This document shows, piece after piece, positions 22,401-32,764 of a stretch of DNA of 42,284 bases (positions are counted from its first letter, which is position 1; every line of letters begins with the position of its first letter). A program made the translations under genes and the position numbers. The notes below the pieces were generated by a model that was not told the DNA's origin, ran no database searches, and saw only the letters and a list, made by a program, of their open reading frames with translations. Origin of the DNA: Clostridiales bacterium (GTDB lineage: Bacteria; Bacillota; Clostridia; Lachnospirales; CAMVHY01); assembly GCA_031265515.1 (NCBI GenBank), contig JAISCN010000051.1, positions 1-42,284 of the forward strand, given 5' to 3'.

Positions 22401-22919
22401 AAAGTTTATAGTGGCGATATAGTAAATTCTGGACAAACTTTAACTGAGGGAAATATTTATCCGCAAGATTTATTAAAAATTAAAAATATCGAAAGTGTAC
22501 AAGAATATATTTTAAGAGAAGTGCAGAAAGTATATAAATTACAAGGCGTTGACATAAACGATAAACATATAGAGATTATAATACGTCAGATGTTAAGAAG
22601 AGTTAAAATAGAAGACTCAGGCGATTCTAATATTTTGCCGGGAAATTATATAGATTGGTTAGAATACGAAGATATAAAAAAAGAAATGACGAAAGAAAAT
22701 TTAAAACCTCCTATTGCTAATCGTGTGTTGCTTGGAATTACAAAAGCTTCTTTAACAACTGAATCGTTTTTATCTGCTGCTTCGTTTCAAGAAACCACAA
22801 AAGTTTTAACTGATGCCGCTATCAAAAACAAAGTTGATAATTTAGTAGGCTTAAAAGAGAACGTAATAATCGGTCAACTTATTCCAGCTGGAACAGGTTT
22901 ATCTATCAAAAAAAATTAA
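19431..22919 (+). CDS. rpoC: DNA-directed RNA polymerase subunit beta'
   Basis: [12 protein letters not shown] catalytic motif, N-terminal zinc Cys motif, C-term domains; likely TTG start after GGAGGAA (track 19416). Confidence 0.98.
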   Translation: MTKSGILIDSISIGIASPEKIRALSTGEVKKPETINYRSLKPERDGLFCEKIFGPSKDWECLCGKYKRIRYKGVICDRCGVEITTSRVRRERMGHIELASPVSHVWYFKGVPSRIGIILGMTSRNLEKVLYFANYIVLDPGKTDLLEKQILSEQEYRELLEKYDYDDFEVGMGAEAIKKLLKKVDLNKEIEKTELDMTKASGAKLTKFIKKLEILEAFANSENNPEWMILDVLPVIPPELRPMVQLDGGRFATSDLNDLYRRVINRNNRLKKLLDLSAPDIIIKNEKRMLQEAVDALLDNGRCGKPVTGANSRPLKSLSDLLKGKQGRFRQNLLGKRVDYSGRSVIVVGPNLRLDQCGLPKEMAIELFKPFIMKELVKNGYANNIKTAKRIVERQSPEVWDMLEDVIKDYPVLLNRAPTLHRLGIQAFKPILVEGRAIKLHPLVCVAYNADFDGDQMAVHIPLSERAQSEVKELMLATKNLLKPSDGEPVIVPSKDMVLGIYYLTFEKENLDKNIFYSDEREAILAYESNIISLHEKINIMKSKKINNKYFSGIVKTTVGRIILNEVIPQDLGFVDREIKENILDYEINCLVDKKIMYKIINRCIEKHGTEVTSKLLDNFKDLGFKYSTKSGITISISDMKVDIKKQEYINKAEQKVEIILKLYKRGMLTEDERYSKIIQIWGETSEKISNVLFANLDKENNIYMMAASGARGSRNQINQLIGMRGLMSDPSGRVIELPIKSNFHEGLTALEYFISAHGARKGLADMALRTADSGYLTRRLVDVAQDVITRKHDCCENQEDIVGMYVSAIKDGNEIIETLCDRIRGRFSAEDIIHPDTREILVKKNNLIDTHLSDLIEKLGIEKVKIRSALSCKTKVGICTKCYGIDPATNHVIETGQAVGIIAAQSIGEPGTQLTMRNFHEGGIASSDDITQGLPRVEELFEVRRPKGIAIITEISGQVEINDVKKNRKISITNNLETREYLIPFGAHIKVYSGDIVNSGQTLTEGNIYPQDLLKIKNIESVQEYILREVQKVYKLQGVDINDKHIEIIIRQMLRRVKIEDSGDSNILPGNYIDWLEYEDIKKEMTKENLKPPIANRVLLGITKASLTTESFLSAASFQETTKVLTDAAIKNKVDNLVGLKENVIIGQLIPAGTGLSIKKN

Positions 22920-23269
22920 AGATAAATATTATTTTAATAATTTGATAAATTATAGATTAAAATTTTTTTGAAAAAAATAAAAAACGACTTCGGATCAGTA
23001 TTAAAAACGAATATAACTTAAAAGTCTGTAGTAATGAGATCACAAAAACAAAACAATAAATTATTTCTAAATTTTTTAATATTTATTTATGAGTTTTATT
23101 TTAAATATTTTTTTATGATATTTTAGTTTTATTCGTTTAATTTTTATTATTTTTTATAATTTTATGCATTAATAAAAAAATACGCACAAAGATCTAATTT
23201 GTTCTTTAATGTTTAAGATTTTATTAAAATTTCACAGGACAATTTATAGCTTTGGAGGAGAAATTAACT

Positions 23270-24010
23270 TTGCAAGAAAATATAGTAACTATGAAACAAT
23301 TACTTGAAGCAGGTGTTCATTTTGGTCATCAGACACGTCGTTGGAATCCAAAAATGAAGAAATATATTTATTGCGCAAGAAACGGAATATATATAATAGA
23401 TTTACAAAAGACTGTTAGAAAGTTGAGAGAAGTTTACAGAACAGTTGTCGATCTGGTTAAATCAGGCGGAAAAATTTTATTTTTAGGAACTAAAAAACAG
23501 GCATCTGATTCAATCAAAGAAGAGGCTTTAAGATGTGGAATGCCGTATATAAGCGAAAGATGGCTTGGAGGTACTTTTACTAACTTTGATACTATCAGGA
23601 GTCGCGTCTATCATCTGCAAAAACTTCAACAAAAAGAACAAGACGGTTCTTTTGATTTACTTACCAAAAAAGAAGCATCTATTTTAATTCATGAAAAAAA
23701 TAAATTAGAAAGATATTTTGGCGGAATAAAATATATGGACAAAATACCTGAAGCTATATTTATAGTGGATACTAAAAAAGAAGAAATAGCTGTAAAAGAG
23801 GCACGAAGTGTCGGTGTTAAAGTATTTGCTATGTTAGATACTAATTGTGATCCTGATTTAGTTGATTACGCTGTACCTAGTAATGATGATGCAATACGCG
23901 CAGTTAGATTAATATGTGAAAAAATAGCGAACGCTGTTATAGAAGCTAATCAAGGCGAATCACAAGAATTGCAAGATAAACTAGAAAGCGAAAGCAGAAA
24001 AATTTTTTAA
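23270..24010 (+). CDS. rpsB: 30S ribosomal protein S2
   Basis: MKQLLEAGVHFGHQTRRWNPKMKKYI; TTG start after GGAGGAG (track 23252). Confidence 0.97.
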   Translation: MQENIVTMKQLLEAGVHFGHQTRRWNPKMKKYIYCARNGIYIIDLQKTVRKLREVYRTVVDLVKSGGKILFLGTKKQASDSIKEEALRCGMPYISERWLGGTFTNFDTIRSRVYHLQKLQQKEQDGSFDLLTKKEASILIHEKNKLERYFGGIKYMDKIPEAIFIVDTKKEEIAVKEARSVGVKVFAMLDTNCDPDLVDYAVPSNDDAIRAVRLICEKIANAVIEANQGESQELQDKLESESRKIF

Positions 24011-24126
24011 AACAAAAGATGCTTTTATAAATTAAAAAATGTTTTAGCAAGTCTAATACAAAAAATTTGAAGTCAAAGTTTTGTTTTTTTAGTAATAATT
24101 AAAATAATTTTAAGGAGGTAAAAATA

Positions 24127-24987
24127 TTGAGCGTTAATGCTAGTTTAGTAAAGAAATTACGTGATATTACTGGTTCAGGTTTTTCGATATGTAAAGAAGT
24201 TTTATTAGAATCTAATGGAGATCTAGAACGTGCGCAAGACTTATTACGAGAAAAAGGACAACTTATTGCTTCTAAGCATTTTAATCGAGAGACATTCGAA
24301 GGTGTTGTAAAAACTTATATAGATCATAAGAAAAACATAGGAGTAATTTTAGAAATCAATTGTGAAACAGATTTTGTAGCTAAAAACGAAATATTTAATA
24401 ATTTTATTTTTGAGATTGCTGCTAAAATTTGTGATTTGGAATTAAATACTGAAAACATAGACGAATTTTTAAAAAGCAGCTGGCAAGAAAACGATGCAAC
24501 GACTACTGTAAGTCAAATTTTGAACCAAAAAATTGCTCTAATAGGCGAAAATATAATTATAAGAAGAATTGAAAAAATAAATGCTGGTGAAAATTTTCTT
24601 TCTAGTTATGTTCATTCTGGTGGAAAAATCGGTGTCTTATTAGAATTAAATAAAAATACTAATTCTGATTTAGATAAAGATCTATGTATGCAAATTGCTG
24701 CTATGAATCCAAAATTTTTGTCTTTTGAAAATATCCCCGAGGATTTTATAAAAAAAGAAAAAAATATTTTAATGCAATTGGCAATTAACGAGGGAAAATC
24801 ACCAGAAATAGCAAAAAAAATGGTTGAAGGAAAATTAAAAAAAACTATTAAAAATTTATGCCTATTAGATCAAGAGTTTATTAAAGAATCAGAAATATCT
24901 GTTAAAGATTATATAGAAAACAGAGACAAAAATCTGAAAATAATCAAATTTATAAGATTTAAAAAGGGCGAACAAATAGATAGTTAA
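24127..24987 (+). CDS. tsf: elongation factor Ts
   Basis: LVKKLRDITGSGFSICKEVL, NCETDFVAKN, YVHSGGKIGVLLEL; AAGGAGG then TTG start. Confidence 0.97.
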   Translation: MSVNASLVKKLRDITGSGFSICKEVLLESNGDLERAQDLLREKGQLIASKHFNRETFEGVVKTYIDHKKNIGVILEINCETDFVAKNEIFNNFIFEIAAKICDLELNTENIDEFLKSSWQENDATTTVSQILNQKIALIGENIIIRRIEKINAGENFLSSYVHSGGKIGVLLELNKNTNSDLDKDLCMQIAAMNPKFLSFENIPEDFIKKEKNILMQLAINEGKSPEIAKKMVEGKLKKTIKNLCLLDQEFIKESEISVKDYIENRDKNLKIIKFIRFKKGEQIDS

Positions 24988-25170
24988 AAGATAACAAACA
25001 AAAGTTATATTCGCAAAAAAATTGTATCTGCAAATTTGTTGTTCGATTAAGCTTGCCGAAAATTATTAAAAATTTAATTAGAATAATAAAGATAATTTGA
25101 AAAATATAAATGATAAAGCCAAAATAAAAATTAATCGTATTTATATCTAATAATATCTTTAGGTGATTGT

Positions 25171-26613
25171 ATTAATAAATTTGTAAGGGTTATAACCAAT
25201 AGAAAAGATAATTTTTCAAAATGGTATACGGATATAGTTAAAAAAGCTGAGTTGGCTGATTATTCTAGCATAAAAGGATGTATGATTTTAAGACCTAACG
25301 GATATGCTATTTGGCAGATGATACAAAAATCATTGGATAAAACTTTTTGCGATATCGGCGTAGAAAATGTTTATATGCCTTTATTAATTCCAGAAAATTT
25401 ATTAAATAAAGAAAAGGATCACATAGAAGGGTTCGCGCCAGAAGTTGCTTGGGTTACTCACGGTGGTAAAGAAAAGCTCAATGAGAAATTATGTATTAGA
25501 CCTACTTCGGAAACTTTATTTTGCGAGCATTATAAGAGTATAATCAGTTCTTATCGTGATTTGCCAAAAACTTATAATCAATGGTGTAATGTCGTACGTT
25601 GGGAAAAAAATACAAGACCTTTTCTGAGAACGTCTGAGTTTTTGTGGCAAGAAGGACATACGGTACATGAAAATTTAGAACAAGCGCATGAAATGACATT
25701 AAAAATGTTGAATTTATATAAAGATTTTTTTAAAAATTATCTTGCATTGCCAGCTATAACGGGAAAGAAAACTGATAATGAAAAATTTGCGGGTGCCATA
25801 GAAACTTATTCGCTTGAGAGTTTGATGTTAGACGGTCAAGCGCTTCAAGTGGGAACTTCACATAACTTTGGCGATAATTTTGCTCGTGCTTTTGATATTA
25901 AATTCAGTGATAAAAATAATAAATTAAAATATGTTTTTCAAACTTCATTTGGTGTCTCTACTAGACTTATTGGTGCGATTATAATGACTCACGGCGATGA
26001 TAATGGTCTAGTATTGCCACCAAAGATTGCGCCAATACAAGTCATTATAATTCCAATAAATTTTTTTAAAGACAAAAATATCTTAGAAAAATCGTATAAA
26101 ATAAGTGATGATCTAAATTCTATAGGTTTAAGAAACAAAATTGATGTCAGCGAAAAATCTCCTGGATGGAAATTTAATGAATACGAATTGCGCGGAGTTC
26201 CGTTGAGATTGGAGATAGGACCAAATGATATTAAAAATAATAAAATTTTAATATCAAGACGTGACAATAGTAAAAAATATAATATTGCGATAAGAGATGC
26301 TTATAAAATCAAAGATATAGTTGAAGAAATGCAAAGAGAGATGTTTTTAAAAGCTGAAAAATTTCTAACTGAAAACATATCTTATGCTGAAAATATTGAT
26401 GAATTTAAAGAAATTCTGAAAAACAAATCCGGTTTTATCAAATCAAGCTGGTGTAGCAATAGTGATTGTGAAAAATTTGTCAAAGATAATTTTAATATAA
26501 CTCCGCGTTGTATAGAATTTAAAAATAATTTAATAAATAGAGAAAAAATCTCAAAATGTATTATATGTGGAGAAGAGAGCAATGATAATGTTTTCTGGGC
26601 TCGTGCGTATTAA
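25171..26613 (+). CDS. proS: prolyl-tRNA synthetase (short, type-3-like)
   Basis: Track start 25252 is inside the conserved N-term; upstream frame gives INKFVRVITNRKDNFSKWYTDIVKKAELADYSSIKGCM from ATT at 25171 preceded by AGGTGA. Ends ...VFWARAY. Confidence 0.93.
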   Translation: MNKFVRVITNRKDNFSKWYTDIVKKAELADYSSIKGCMILRPNGYAIWQMIQKSLDKTFCDIGVENVYMPLLIPENLLNKEKDHIEGFAPEVAWVTHGGKEKLNEKLCIRPTSETLFCEHYKSIISSYRDLPKTYNQWCNVVRWEKNTRPFLRTSEFLWQEGHTVHENLEQAHEMTLKMLNLYKDFFKNYLALPAITGKKTDNEKFAGAIETYSLESLMLDGQALQVGTSHNFGDNFARAFDIKFSDKNNKLKYVFQTSFGVSTRLIGAIIMTHGDDNGLVLPPKIAPIQVIIIPINFFKDKNILEKSYKISDDLNSIGLRNKIDVSEKSPGWKFNEYELRGVPLRLEIGPNDIKNNKILISRRDNSKKYNIAIRDAYKIKDIVEEMQREMFLKAEKFLTENISYAENIDEFKEILKNKSGFIKSSWCSNSDCEKFVKDNFNITPRCIEFKNNLINREKISKCIICGEESNDNVFWARAY

Positions 26614-26691
26614 ATTTGGTAATTTCAAAAGCATCATGAGTATCTTGTTTAGTATTATATTCGATATGTTTTATTTTTTAATATTTTTTTG

Positions 26692-28491
26692 TTAAAGTTG
26701 GTCTTCGATTTTCACTTCTACTTGATTTTTTCTCAACATAGTTTTTGGGTCAGAGCTTTTTTCAATTTCTAATTTAAGACTTTCAGCATAGTTAATAGAT
26801 TTTGTTTGAGCTCCTTTTTCGCCTTTGTTCTTGCGATAATAAGATATTAAAATCAGAAACATTTCTGAATCTAATAACAATTTAAAAAAGAATACTCTAT
26901 CTTGATTATGTTTAAGTTCAAATAATTTTTCACGCAAACACTTAAAATTGTTGCGTCCTATGTGTGATTGGGTTTTAAATTGATAGAGTAATTCAAATAT
27001 TCTTGGTTTATACATAATTTCTTCAAGTGGAAATTGCAAAGTACAAAAAAAATAAAAAACGTTTCTTTCAAAAGTGGGAAGGGATAAAATTTCTGAATCT
27101 TTACACAAGCTAGATTCGCTTTTTCTTTTTATTTTCCTTTGTCTTTTAGGTTCTGTTTGTTTTGTAACGTGCAAATTAATTTCTGGTGGTTGTTCTGCAA
27201 CAAGAACAACTTTTTGTTCTAATTCAGGATTGGGTTCTGCAACAAGAACAACTTGTTTTGCGGCAGTAGAATTTATTAATTCAACTAAATCTTCTAAATT
27301 AGATTCTATGTTGTGATTGTTGTATATTGTACTACTTTGTATAAGTCTAATTGCTAAATCTTTTATGCGAGTTTTATGAGGAGCTAATCTTACTAATTCT
27401 ATGACAAAAGGCATTGACTTAATTTTAATTTCTTCTATTGGAGAATTAAAACTAATACGTAAAATCTTTCTTGCAAGATTCTCATCGTTGCTAGTGATAT
27501 TAATATTAGTTTTGGAAAAAATAGCTATTAATACTAACTTTAAAATATTGGTTACTTCTATAATTCTTTTATCTTTTTCAACATATGTTTTGCTAGATTG
27601 TGCTCTAATTTCTTTCATTCGTTTTGAAAACATAGGAAATTCAATCTTAAGATTGTACATGTTAGATACCATTTCTTGCAACACAGAAGGGAAAGCGCCA
27701 AAACGATGTAAAATATACAAGATATTTCCGCAGGATCTTTCATTTTCTTCTTGATAAAGTATTGTTGCTTGTAAACTTTTTTCTTGAACTTTGAATATGT
27801 CAGTAATTTCTTTCATAAAAATAAATTCTGTATTATAAATAAAGCTTTGTCGCGAAACAAACCAAAGCAGTTTATTAACAAACTCATCCCGTGTAGTGTT
27901 TTTTAAATCACGAAACGCTTCTAGAATCATTTCGATATTTTCTAAACTAATATTACATATGGCACATGTTATTTGTATATGCGCTTTAATTGAGTTAGCT
28001 AAATCTTCTTCTTTTACACGAGTCTCAAGCATAAATTTAAGTATGTTAGATTGATTCGAAAAAATAGGAATTATTATATCTGCGGGAATTCCAATTTTTA
28101 ATTTTGCGATTAACTCTTCTATTTGTGTTCTCACATTGGAATTTTTGTTCTTTATTGAATCCGACATGTATTGATTCAATTGAATAAATTTATTAATTCT
28201 TGTTAAAGATTCTTCGGCCAAAGTTATAGTTTCTCTCAATGATTTTAAATAACTCGTTAGTTTTGAAAAATAAGGTCCTAATTTTTCTGGAAAAATCATT
28301 TTTGGGAATTTTAAAACTGTACTTTGAAACTTTTCCATTTCAAGATATTGTTTGTTATTTCTTAATTGACAATTGAAAAAATCTCCGAAGGATTGATTAG
28401 CTGCGTCAATCATCTGATTGAATTGATTATTTTCAATTCCTAAATGATCTTGATAATTAAGTAAGCGGAACGGCAAAAGTTTTTCTGACAC
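26692..28491 (-). CDS. orphan large alpha-helical protein
   Basis: 599 aa ORF; GTG start after GAGGCGAT; internal repeat VVLVAEPNPELEQKVVLVAEQPPE. Confidence 0.7.
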   Translation of the reverse strand: MSEKLLPFRLLNYQDHLGIENNQFNQMIDAANQSFGDFFNCQLRNNKQYLEMEKFQSTVLKFPKMIFPEKLGPYFSKLTSYLKSLRETITLAEESLTRINKFIQLNQYMSDSIKNKNSNVRTQIEELIAKLKIGIPADIIIPIFSNQSNILKFMLETRVKEEDLANSIKAHIQITCAICNISLENIEMILEAFRDLKNTTRDEFVNKLLWFVSRQSFIYNTEFIFMKEITDIFKVQEKSLQATILYQEENERSCGNILYILHRFGAFPSVLQEMVSNMYNLKIEFPMFSKRMKEIRAQSSKTYVEKDKRIIEVTNILKLVLIAIFSKTNINITSNDENLARKILRISFNSPIEEIKIKSMPFVIELVRLAPHKTRIKDLAIRLIQSSTIYNNHNIESNLEDLVELINSTAAKQVVLVAEPNPELEQKVVLVAEQPPEINLHVTKQTEPKRQRKIKRKSESSLCKDSEILSLPTFERNVFYFFCTLQFPLEEIMYKPRIFELLYQFKTQSHIGRNNFKCLREKLFELKHNQDRVFFFKLLLDSEMFLILISYYRKNKGEKGAQTKSINYAESLKLEIEKSSDPKTMLRKNQVEVKIEDQL

Positions 28492-28722
28492 TATATCGCC
28501 TCAAAATAATTTATTTAATATTACGAATCTAATTATAATTAAAAAAACATAAATCTTCAATAATTTTTATAATTCATTAAAAATTATATTTAATTATAAT
28601 TTGTAATTAATTTACTTATTTTAGAGTTGTGATATTTTTCGTTTATTTATCAACATTGCGATGATTTAGCACAGATATATTGCTGGATTTATGATCGGTT
28701 TTTCGTTGTTGATTTTATTTTT

Positions 28723-29091
28723 TTAATCTTCTTTTATTACTTTTTCTAGTATGTCTAATGCGTCAATTATTATATCTTCGCACAAATATTCATTTTTTAA
28801 TTTCGGACAATTTAAGTTTTTATATTTTTCTTTAAATTCACTTAAAAATCTAATTCTAGTAAGTTTAGCTCTATCTTTATCAAAAATTAATCCTAAAACT
28901 AAAATACATGCAATAAGACTACAACATATAGATTCGACGCCCAAACCACCATTAACAGCAGAAAGCATATTTATAATTTTATCGTTTATATTTAAATTAA
29001 ATTTTTCTTGAGCAGCTTTTAAAATACATTGAGAACAATTCATTTTATTTCTAAAATGTTTTATAGCTGTTTCTTTCACGAAAAACCTCAA
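28723..29091 (-). CDS. C_GCAxxG_C_C family-like putative redox protein (divergent)
   Basis: NCSQCILKAAQEKFNLN...VNGGLGVESICCSLIACILVLGLIF resembles the family pattern, but the GCGxxCGA core is altered. Confidence 0.6.
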   Translation of the reverse strand: MRFFVKETAIKHFRNKMNCSQCILKAAQEKFNLNINDKIINMLSAVNGGLGVESICCSLIACILVLGLIFDKDRAKLTRIRFLSEFKEKYKNLNCPKLKNEYLCEDIIIDALDILEKVIKED

Positions 29092-29156
29092 ATTAAAATA
29101 TTTATATAATAAAAATATTCTAAAAAATAATTTTAGTTACAGATATAAACAAACAG

Positions 29157-29696
29157 CTAATTTTTTTTTAAAATTTTTATTTTATGAGCTTCTAAATTTA
29201 ATAGTGCTTGTATTGATTTAATCAATTCACTTTTAACGTTAATATTATCAGCTCCTTCTGTGACTATAACCACTCCTTGTATAATCGGTTCTATTTCTTT
29301 TAATATTATTGGTGTTTTATTTTCTAATAATATTTTTTTTGATTCTTGTTTTATTTCACGAATATCTTCATTTTTATATATTTCGTGAACATTGGTATCC
29401 TGTGCAATTACAATTTCTTTTGAATTGGCAAGAGTTATCATAACATTTATCTTTCCAACTCCGTTTACGTTTGATAATAAATTTTCCAATCTTCTTTCCA
29501 AAATCTGATCATAACGATCACTGTTTATGCTCGTATCTAATGTTTTGTCATTTAAAATATTTTTTTTATCATAAACTTGTTTTTTGCTTGGTTTGCTCAG
29601 AATTAAAAACATGATACCTAGACAAAAAATTATGATAACTTTTGAAAAAACTTTATTGTCGCGGCTAGTTAATAATTTTTTAAAAAATAAATTAAT
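29157..29696 (-). CDS. spoIIIAG: stage III sporulation protein AG
   Basis: RLENLLSNVNGVGKINVMITLANS...IQGVVIVTEGADNINVKSELIKSIQALLNLEAHKIKILKKN. Track ATG 29612 falls inside the N-terminal TM; upstream frame (LFFKKLLTSRDNKVFSKVIIIFCLGIMFL) starts at ATT 29696 or ATA 29699 after AAGAAGG. Confidence 0.85.
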   Translation of the reverse strand: MNLFFKKLLTSRDNKVFSKVIIIFCLGIMFLILSKPSKKQVYDKKNILNDKTLDTSINSDRYDQILERRLENLLSNVNGVGKINVMITLANSKEIVIAQDTNVHEIYKNEDIREIKQESKKILLENKTPIILKEIEPIIQGVVIVTEGADNINVKSELIKSIQALLNLEAHKIKILKKN

Positions 29697-29736
29697 TATA
29701 AAAACCTTCTTTGCGATTATCTAGATAATTGTTATT

Positions 29737-30186
29737 TCAGTTATTGTTTTTTATAAGCGTTATATAGTTATCATCAAGTCCAAATAAAATTTTCAATAAA
29801 TTTTTAAAATTATTTTTTTTATCATTACTTTCATCTGAGATAATTTTTATCTCGATCAATGTGTCTTTGTTACAGTAAATATCTAAATTATTAATCTTAA
29901 AGTCACATTCATTTGCTAAATCATAAATACTTTCTCTAAATTTACTTTCATAATTTATATTTTCATGATAGTCATGCAAATCCAAAATGTTATTTAATCT
30001 ATTAAAAGAAAAAAAATTCTTGATATTGACTAGAGGAGATATTATTAGCAAAATAAAAATAAATCCCATAATCAAATTAATATATTTCTTATGAGCATTA
30101 TTTTCATCGATCAAAATATTTATTAGCATTTCGAGGATCAAAAAAACAGTTATGTTTTTTAAATAACTAGAAACGGATTCGGACAT
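29737..30186 (-). CDS. spoIIIAF: stage III sporulation protein AF
   Basis: MSESVSSYLKNITVFLILEMLINILI...INLIMGFIFILLIISPLVN typical SpoIIIAF N-terminus; immediately upstream of spoIIIAG. Confidence 0.8.
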   Translation of the reverse strand: MSESVSSYLKNITVFLILEMLINILIDENNAHKKYINLIMGFIFILLIISPLVNIKNFFSFNRLNNILDLHDYHENINYESKFRESIYDLANECDFKINNLDIYCNKDTLIEIKIISDESNDKKNNFKNLLKILFGLDDNYITLIKNNN

Positions 30187-30509
30187 GCTAAAAATTTATT
30201 TATTGATTTTAATTTTTATGTTTTTTAATTTAATTAGTAAAAAGCTTAGACGATAAAAACATAAAAAAATATTCACTAATTTTAACTTAAAACAAAATCT
30301 TAAGAAGAAAACTAGCGAAAGAAAATACGATAAAAAGCGATTATCATTCAACTGTGAGTTCGATAGATATAATTTAAATGTTTAAAGATTATAAAAAACT
30401 TTTGAATCATATTTGATTATTTTTTTATTAAAATTTTATAAACTTTTTTTATATTAACATTGTAAAATAAATTTATTTGTTTAAAGTTTTTCAATGAGGA
30501 GAAAGATCC

Positions 30510-32015
30510 ATGGATGAAATACTAATTACTTACACACTAAATCTCGTTCCAGCAAGATTGGCAAAAATTGAACTTATAGAAAGAATCAGAGTATTCTTCG
30601 AAGTCTTTAGTGTACCGTTAGAAGAACAAAAAAACATCACAAATAGAATTTTATCTTTACACGGTAAGCACGCTCTAACACGTATTGAAAATGAAATTTA
30701 TGAAATAGGTTGTCCTTTGAAAAAACAGAAGATCAATAGTTTGCTCGTCAAAGCAGCTCCGTTGTTAATTCCTTTACGCCAATTTTTTGAAGAAGCAAGA
30801 CAACAAAATTTTCAAAATACGGAAGAAGTGCTTCGATACATTAGAGTAGTATATAGTGCAAATGCAGAGATGCTTAATTTTTTTATCAAATTCTTCAAAT
30901 GCGATTCTTTTATACTGGCTAAAGAAGGTACTATAGAAAGTACAGAATTCGAAAGATTATCAACACAGTTCCAAGAATTTTGCGAACAGTTACAAACATA
31001 TTCACAAAATATACCAAATAAACTGCAAGCGTTCTTTTTGTTTTTATATGGTTTTCCGGAACATCATCATCTATTCTCTGATTCTGGCCAATTAATTTTG
31101 TTGAGAACACATTTTAGACAACTTACACGAGAAATTTTTAGTGAAGTTGCTCAATGTGATTTATTTTTAACTATGTTAAATTTTTTTGACACATTTTCAT
31201 TGAGATATAGATATCAAGTTTTCGATTATGTTGCTCGTTATATGGAATATTCCTATAATAGTTCGTCTATTGAAGAAAACCCCGAAACTCTTATCGAGTT
31301 TTTAATTGAGCATTTTCTTGTGGATCCAGATGATGAAAGAGATAATTTGAGATATGACAATTGTGAAGCATTGATTCATTCATTGGTAATTCTTGGTGTT
31401 ATAAATCGTAGTCGCGAGGAACATACTCAACAAGAGGTTAAACAATGCCTAAACTCGCTTATTGGAGCGAATATTTTTACTAAATTTTCTCGAATAAGTA
31501 GAACCCTTCGTGAGACGCAAATCTTAGAAATGGGAAAAACGATAACTAAATATGAGGTTTTCTGTTGGTTAGATAAATGTAACGGAAGAATTAATTTAGA
31601 AGAGGCAAAATTAGCAACTTATGTCTTGAAAATTAAGTTTCCTACATTGTTAAGATTTTCTGTAGAATCAATTAAATATATCGAAGAATATTTTGAATTT
31701 GCATCAATTTTGCCAAAGTCTTTTTGCTTTAACGCAAAAATAGCACAAAAATACGTACCTAATATATCTTCAGAACTATTAAGCGCTGAAGAAGTAATAT
31801 CAGAGACTGTACAAATGAAATCAGAAGTAAAAAGCATTTTTACGTTTCTTGGAAGAATGAAATCTTCGGATTTTTGTATATTTATAGCTTGCCGTACAGT
31901 TGGATATTGTAGTGATTATGAAATTGGTGATCTTGAAGATCTTGTAAAATATTATTATGATTTTTCAAGTCATGAGTTTTCGTTGCCAAAAAAATCGGAA
32001 GAACCAATTTTGTGA
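30510..32015 (+). CDS. orphan alpha-helical protein, 501 aa
   Basis: Long ORF with AGGAG Shine-Dalgarno; no recognised domain. Confidence 0.7.
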   Translation: MDEILITYTLNLVPARLAKIELIERIRVFFEVFSVPLEEQKNITNRILSLHGKHALTRIENEIYEIGCPLKKQKINSLLVKAAPLLIPLRQFFEEARQQNFQNTEEVLRYIRVVYSANAEMLNFFIKFFKCDSFILAKEGTIESTEFERLSTQFQEFCEQLQTYSQNIPNKLQAFFLFLYGFPEHHHLFSDSGQLILLRTHFRQLTREIFSEVAQCDLFLTMLNFFDTFSLRYRYQVFDYVARYMEYSYNSSSIEENPETLIEFLIEHFLVDPDDERDNLRYDNCEALIHSLVILGVINRSREEHTQQEVKQCLNSLIGANIFTKFSRISRTLRETQILEMGKTITKYEVFCWLDKCNGRINLEEAKLATYVLKIKFPTLLRFSVESIKYIEEYFEFASILPKSFCFNAKIAQKYVPNISSELLSAEEVISETVQMKSEVKSIFTFLGRMKSSDFCIFIACRTVGYCSDYEIGDLEDLVKYYYDFSSHEFSLPKKSEEPIL

Positions 32016-32430
32016 AGATTTGAGTATGATCTTATTTATTTAAATAAAAATTCTTTATTTATGCTTTTGTATTTTTTATTCTTGTCGTTCAATTTTAGTC
32101 CATTGCTAACTACTAAAAGTTCACAATTTTTTATAATTTTTAATATATTTGGCGTCAAAACCGATCAAAAAAATCTATACTTTTTTCTTTTGCAACTTGA
32201 TCTATATAAATATATATATTAGTAAAACAGAGCACAGAATCTTTATTTTGCAAATAAAATCTTCACTTAATAAAATTAACAAAAAAATATCAAAAACAAA
32301 ACTCAAGAAATTTTTTTATATCTTGAAAAAACCACAAAGCGACGATTTAAGAACAACCGCCGCATTACTAGAAAAATTAATTCACTCTATCGTGTTATTT
32401 AATACTTCATCCCAAAAAATTTCAAAAAAA

Positions 32431-32643
32431 TTATAATTCTAAATTTGTTTTACATGATCCTGAAGATGATGCTTGTTCTGATATTTTTGGATGATTTTTT
32501 TGACAACAAATAAGTCTAGAAATAATAAATGCCATTAAACACGCAACAAGTATTCCTACTGCTGCCATTGCACCAAGATTCTTTAAGAAATGAAAAAGAG
32601 CTTCTCCATCTATGTCAGTCGGATAATACACCATTCCACGCAT
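32431..32643 (-). CDS. small single-TM protein
   Basis: MRGMVYYPTDIDGEALFHFLKNLGAMAAVGILVACLMAFIISRLICC...; AAAGGAGTTG Shine-Dalgarno. Confidence 0.6.
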   Translation of the reverse strand: MRGMVYYPTDIDGEALFHFLKNLGAMAAVGILVACLMAFIISRLICCQKNHPKISEQASSSGSCKTNLEL

Positions 32644-32764
32644 AATAACAACTCCTTTTAATTGATAAAAACTATTAACTCGACAGTATTAACACAAACA
32701 ATTACGAAAAGCAAGACTTAATCTAAAAATCATTTTTTTATAAAAGCTATTATCAATGCGATCT

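Noticed and set aside
32149-32436. 95-aa plus-strand ORF
   Set aside because: No Shine-Dalgarno, lysine-rich low-complexity translation, overlaps the end of the convergent small membrane protein; possible remnant only.
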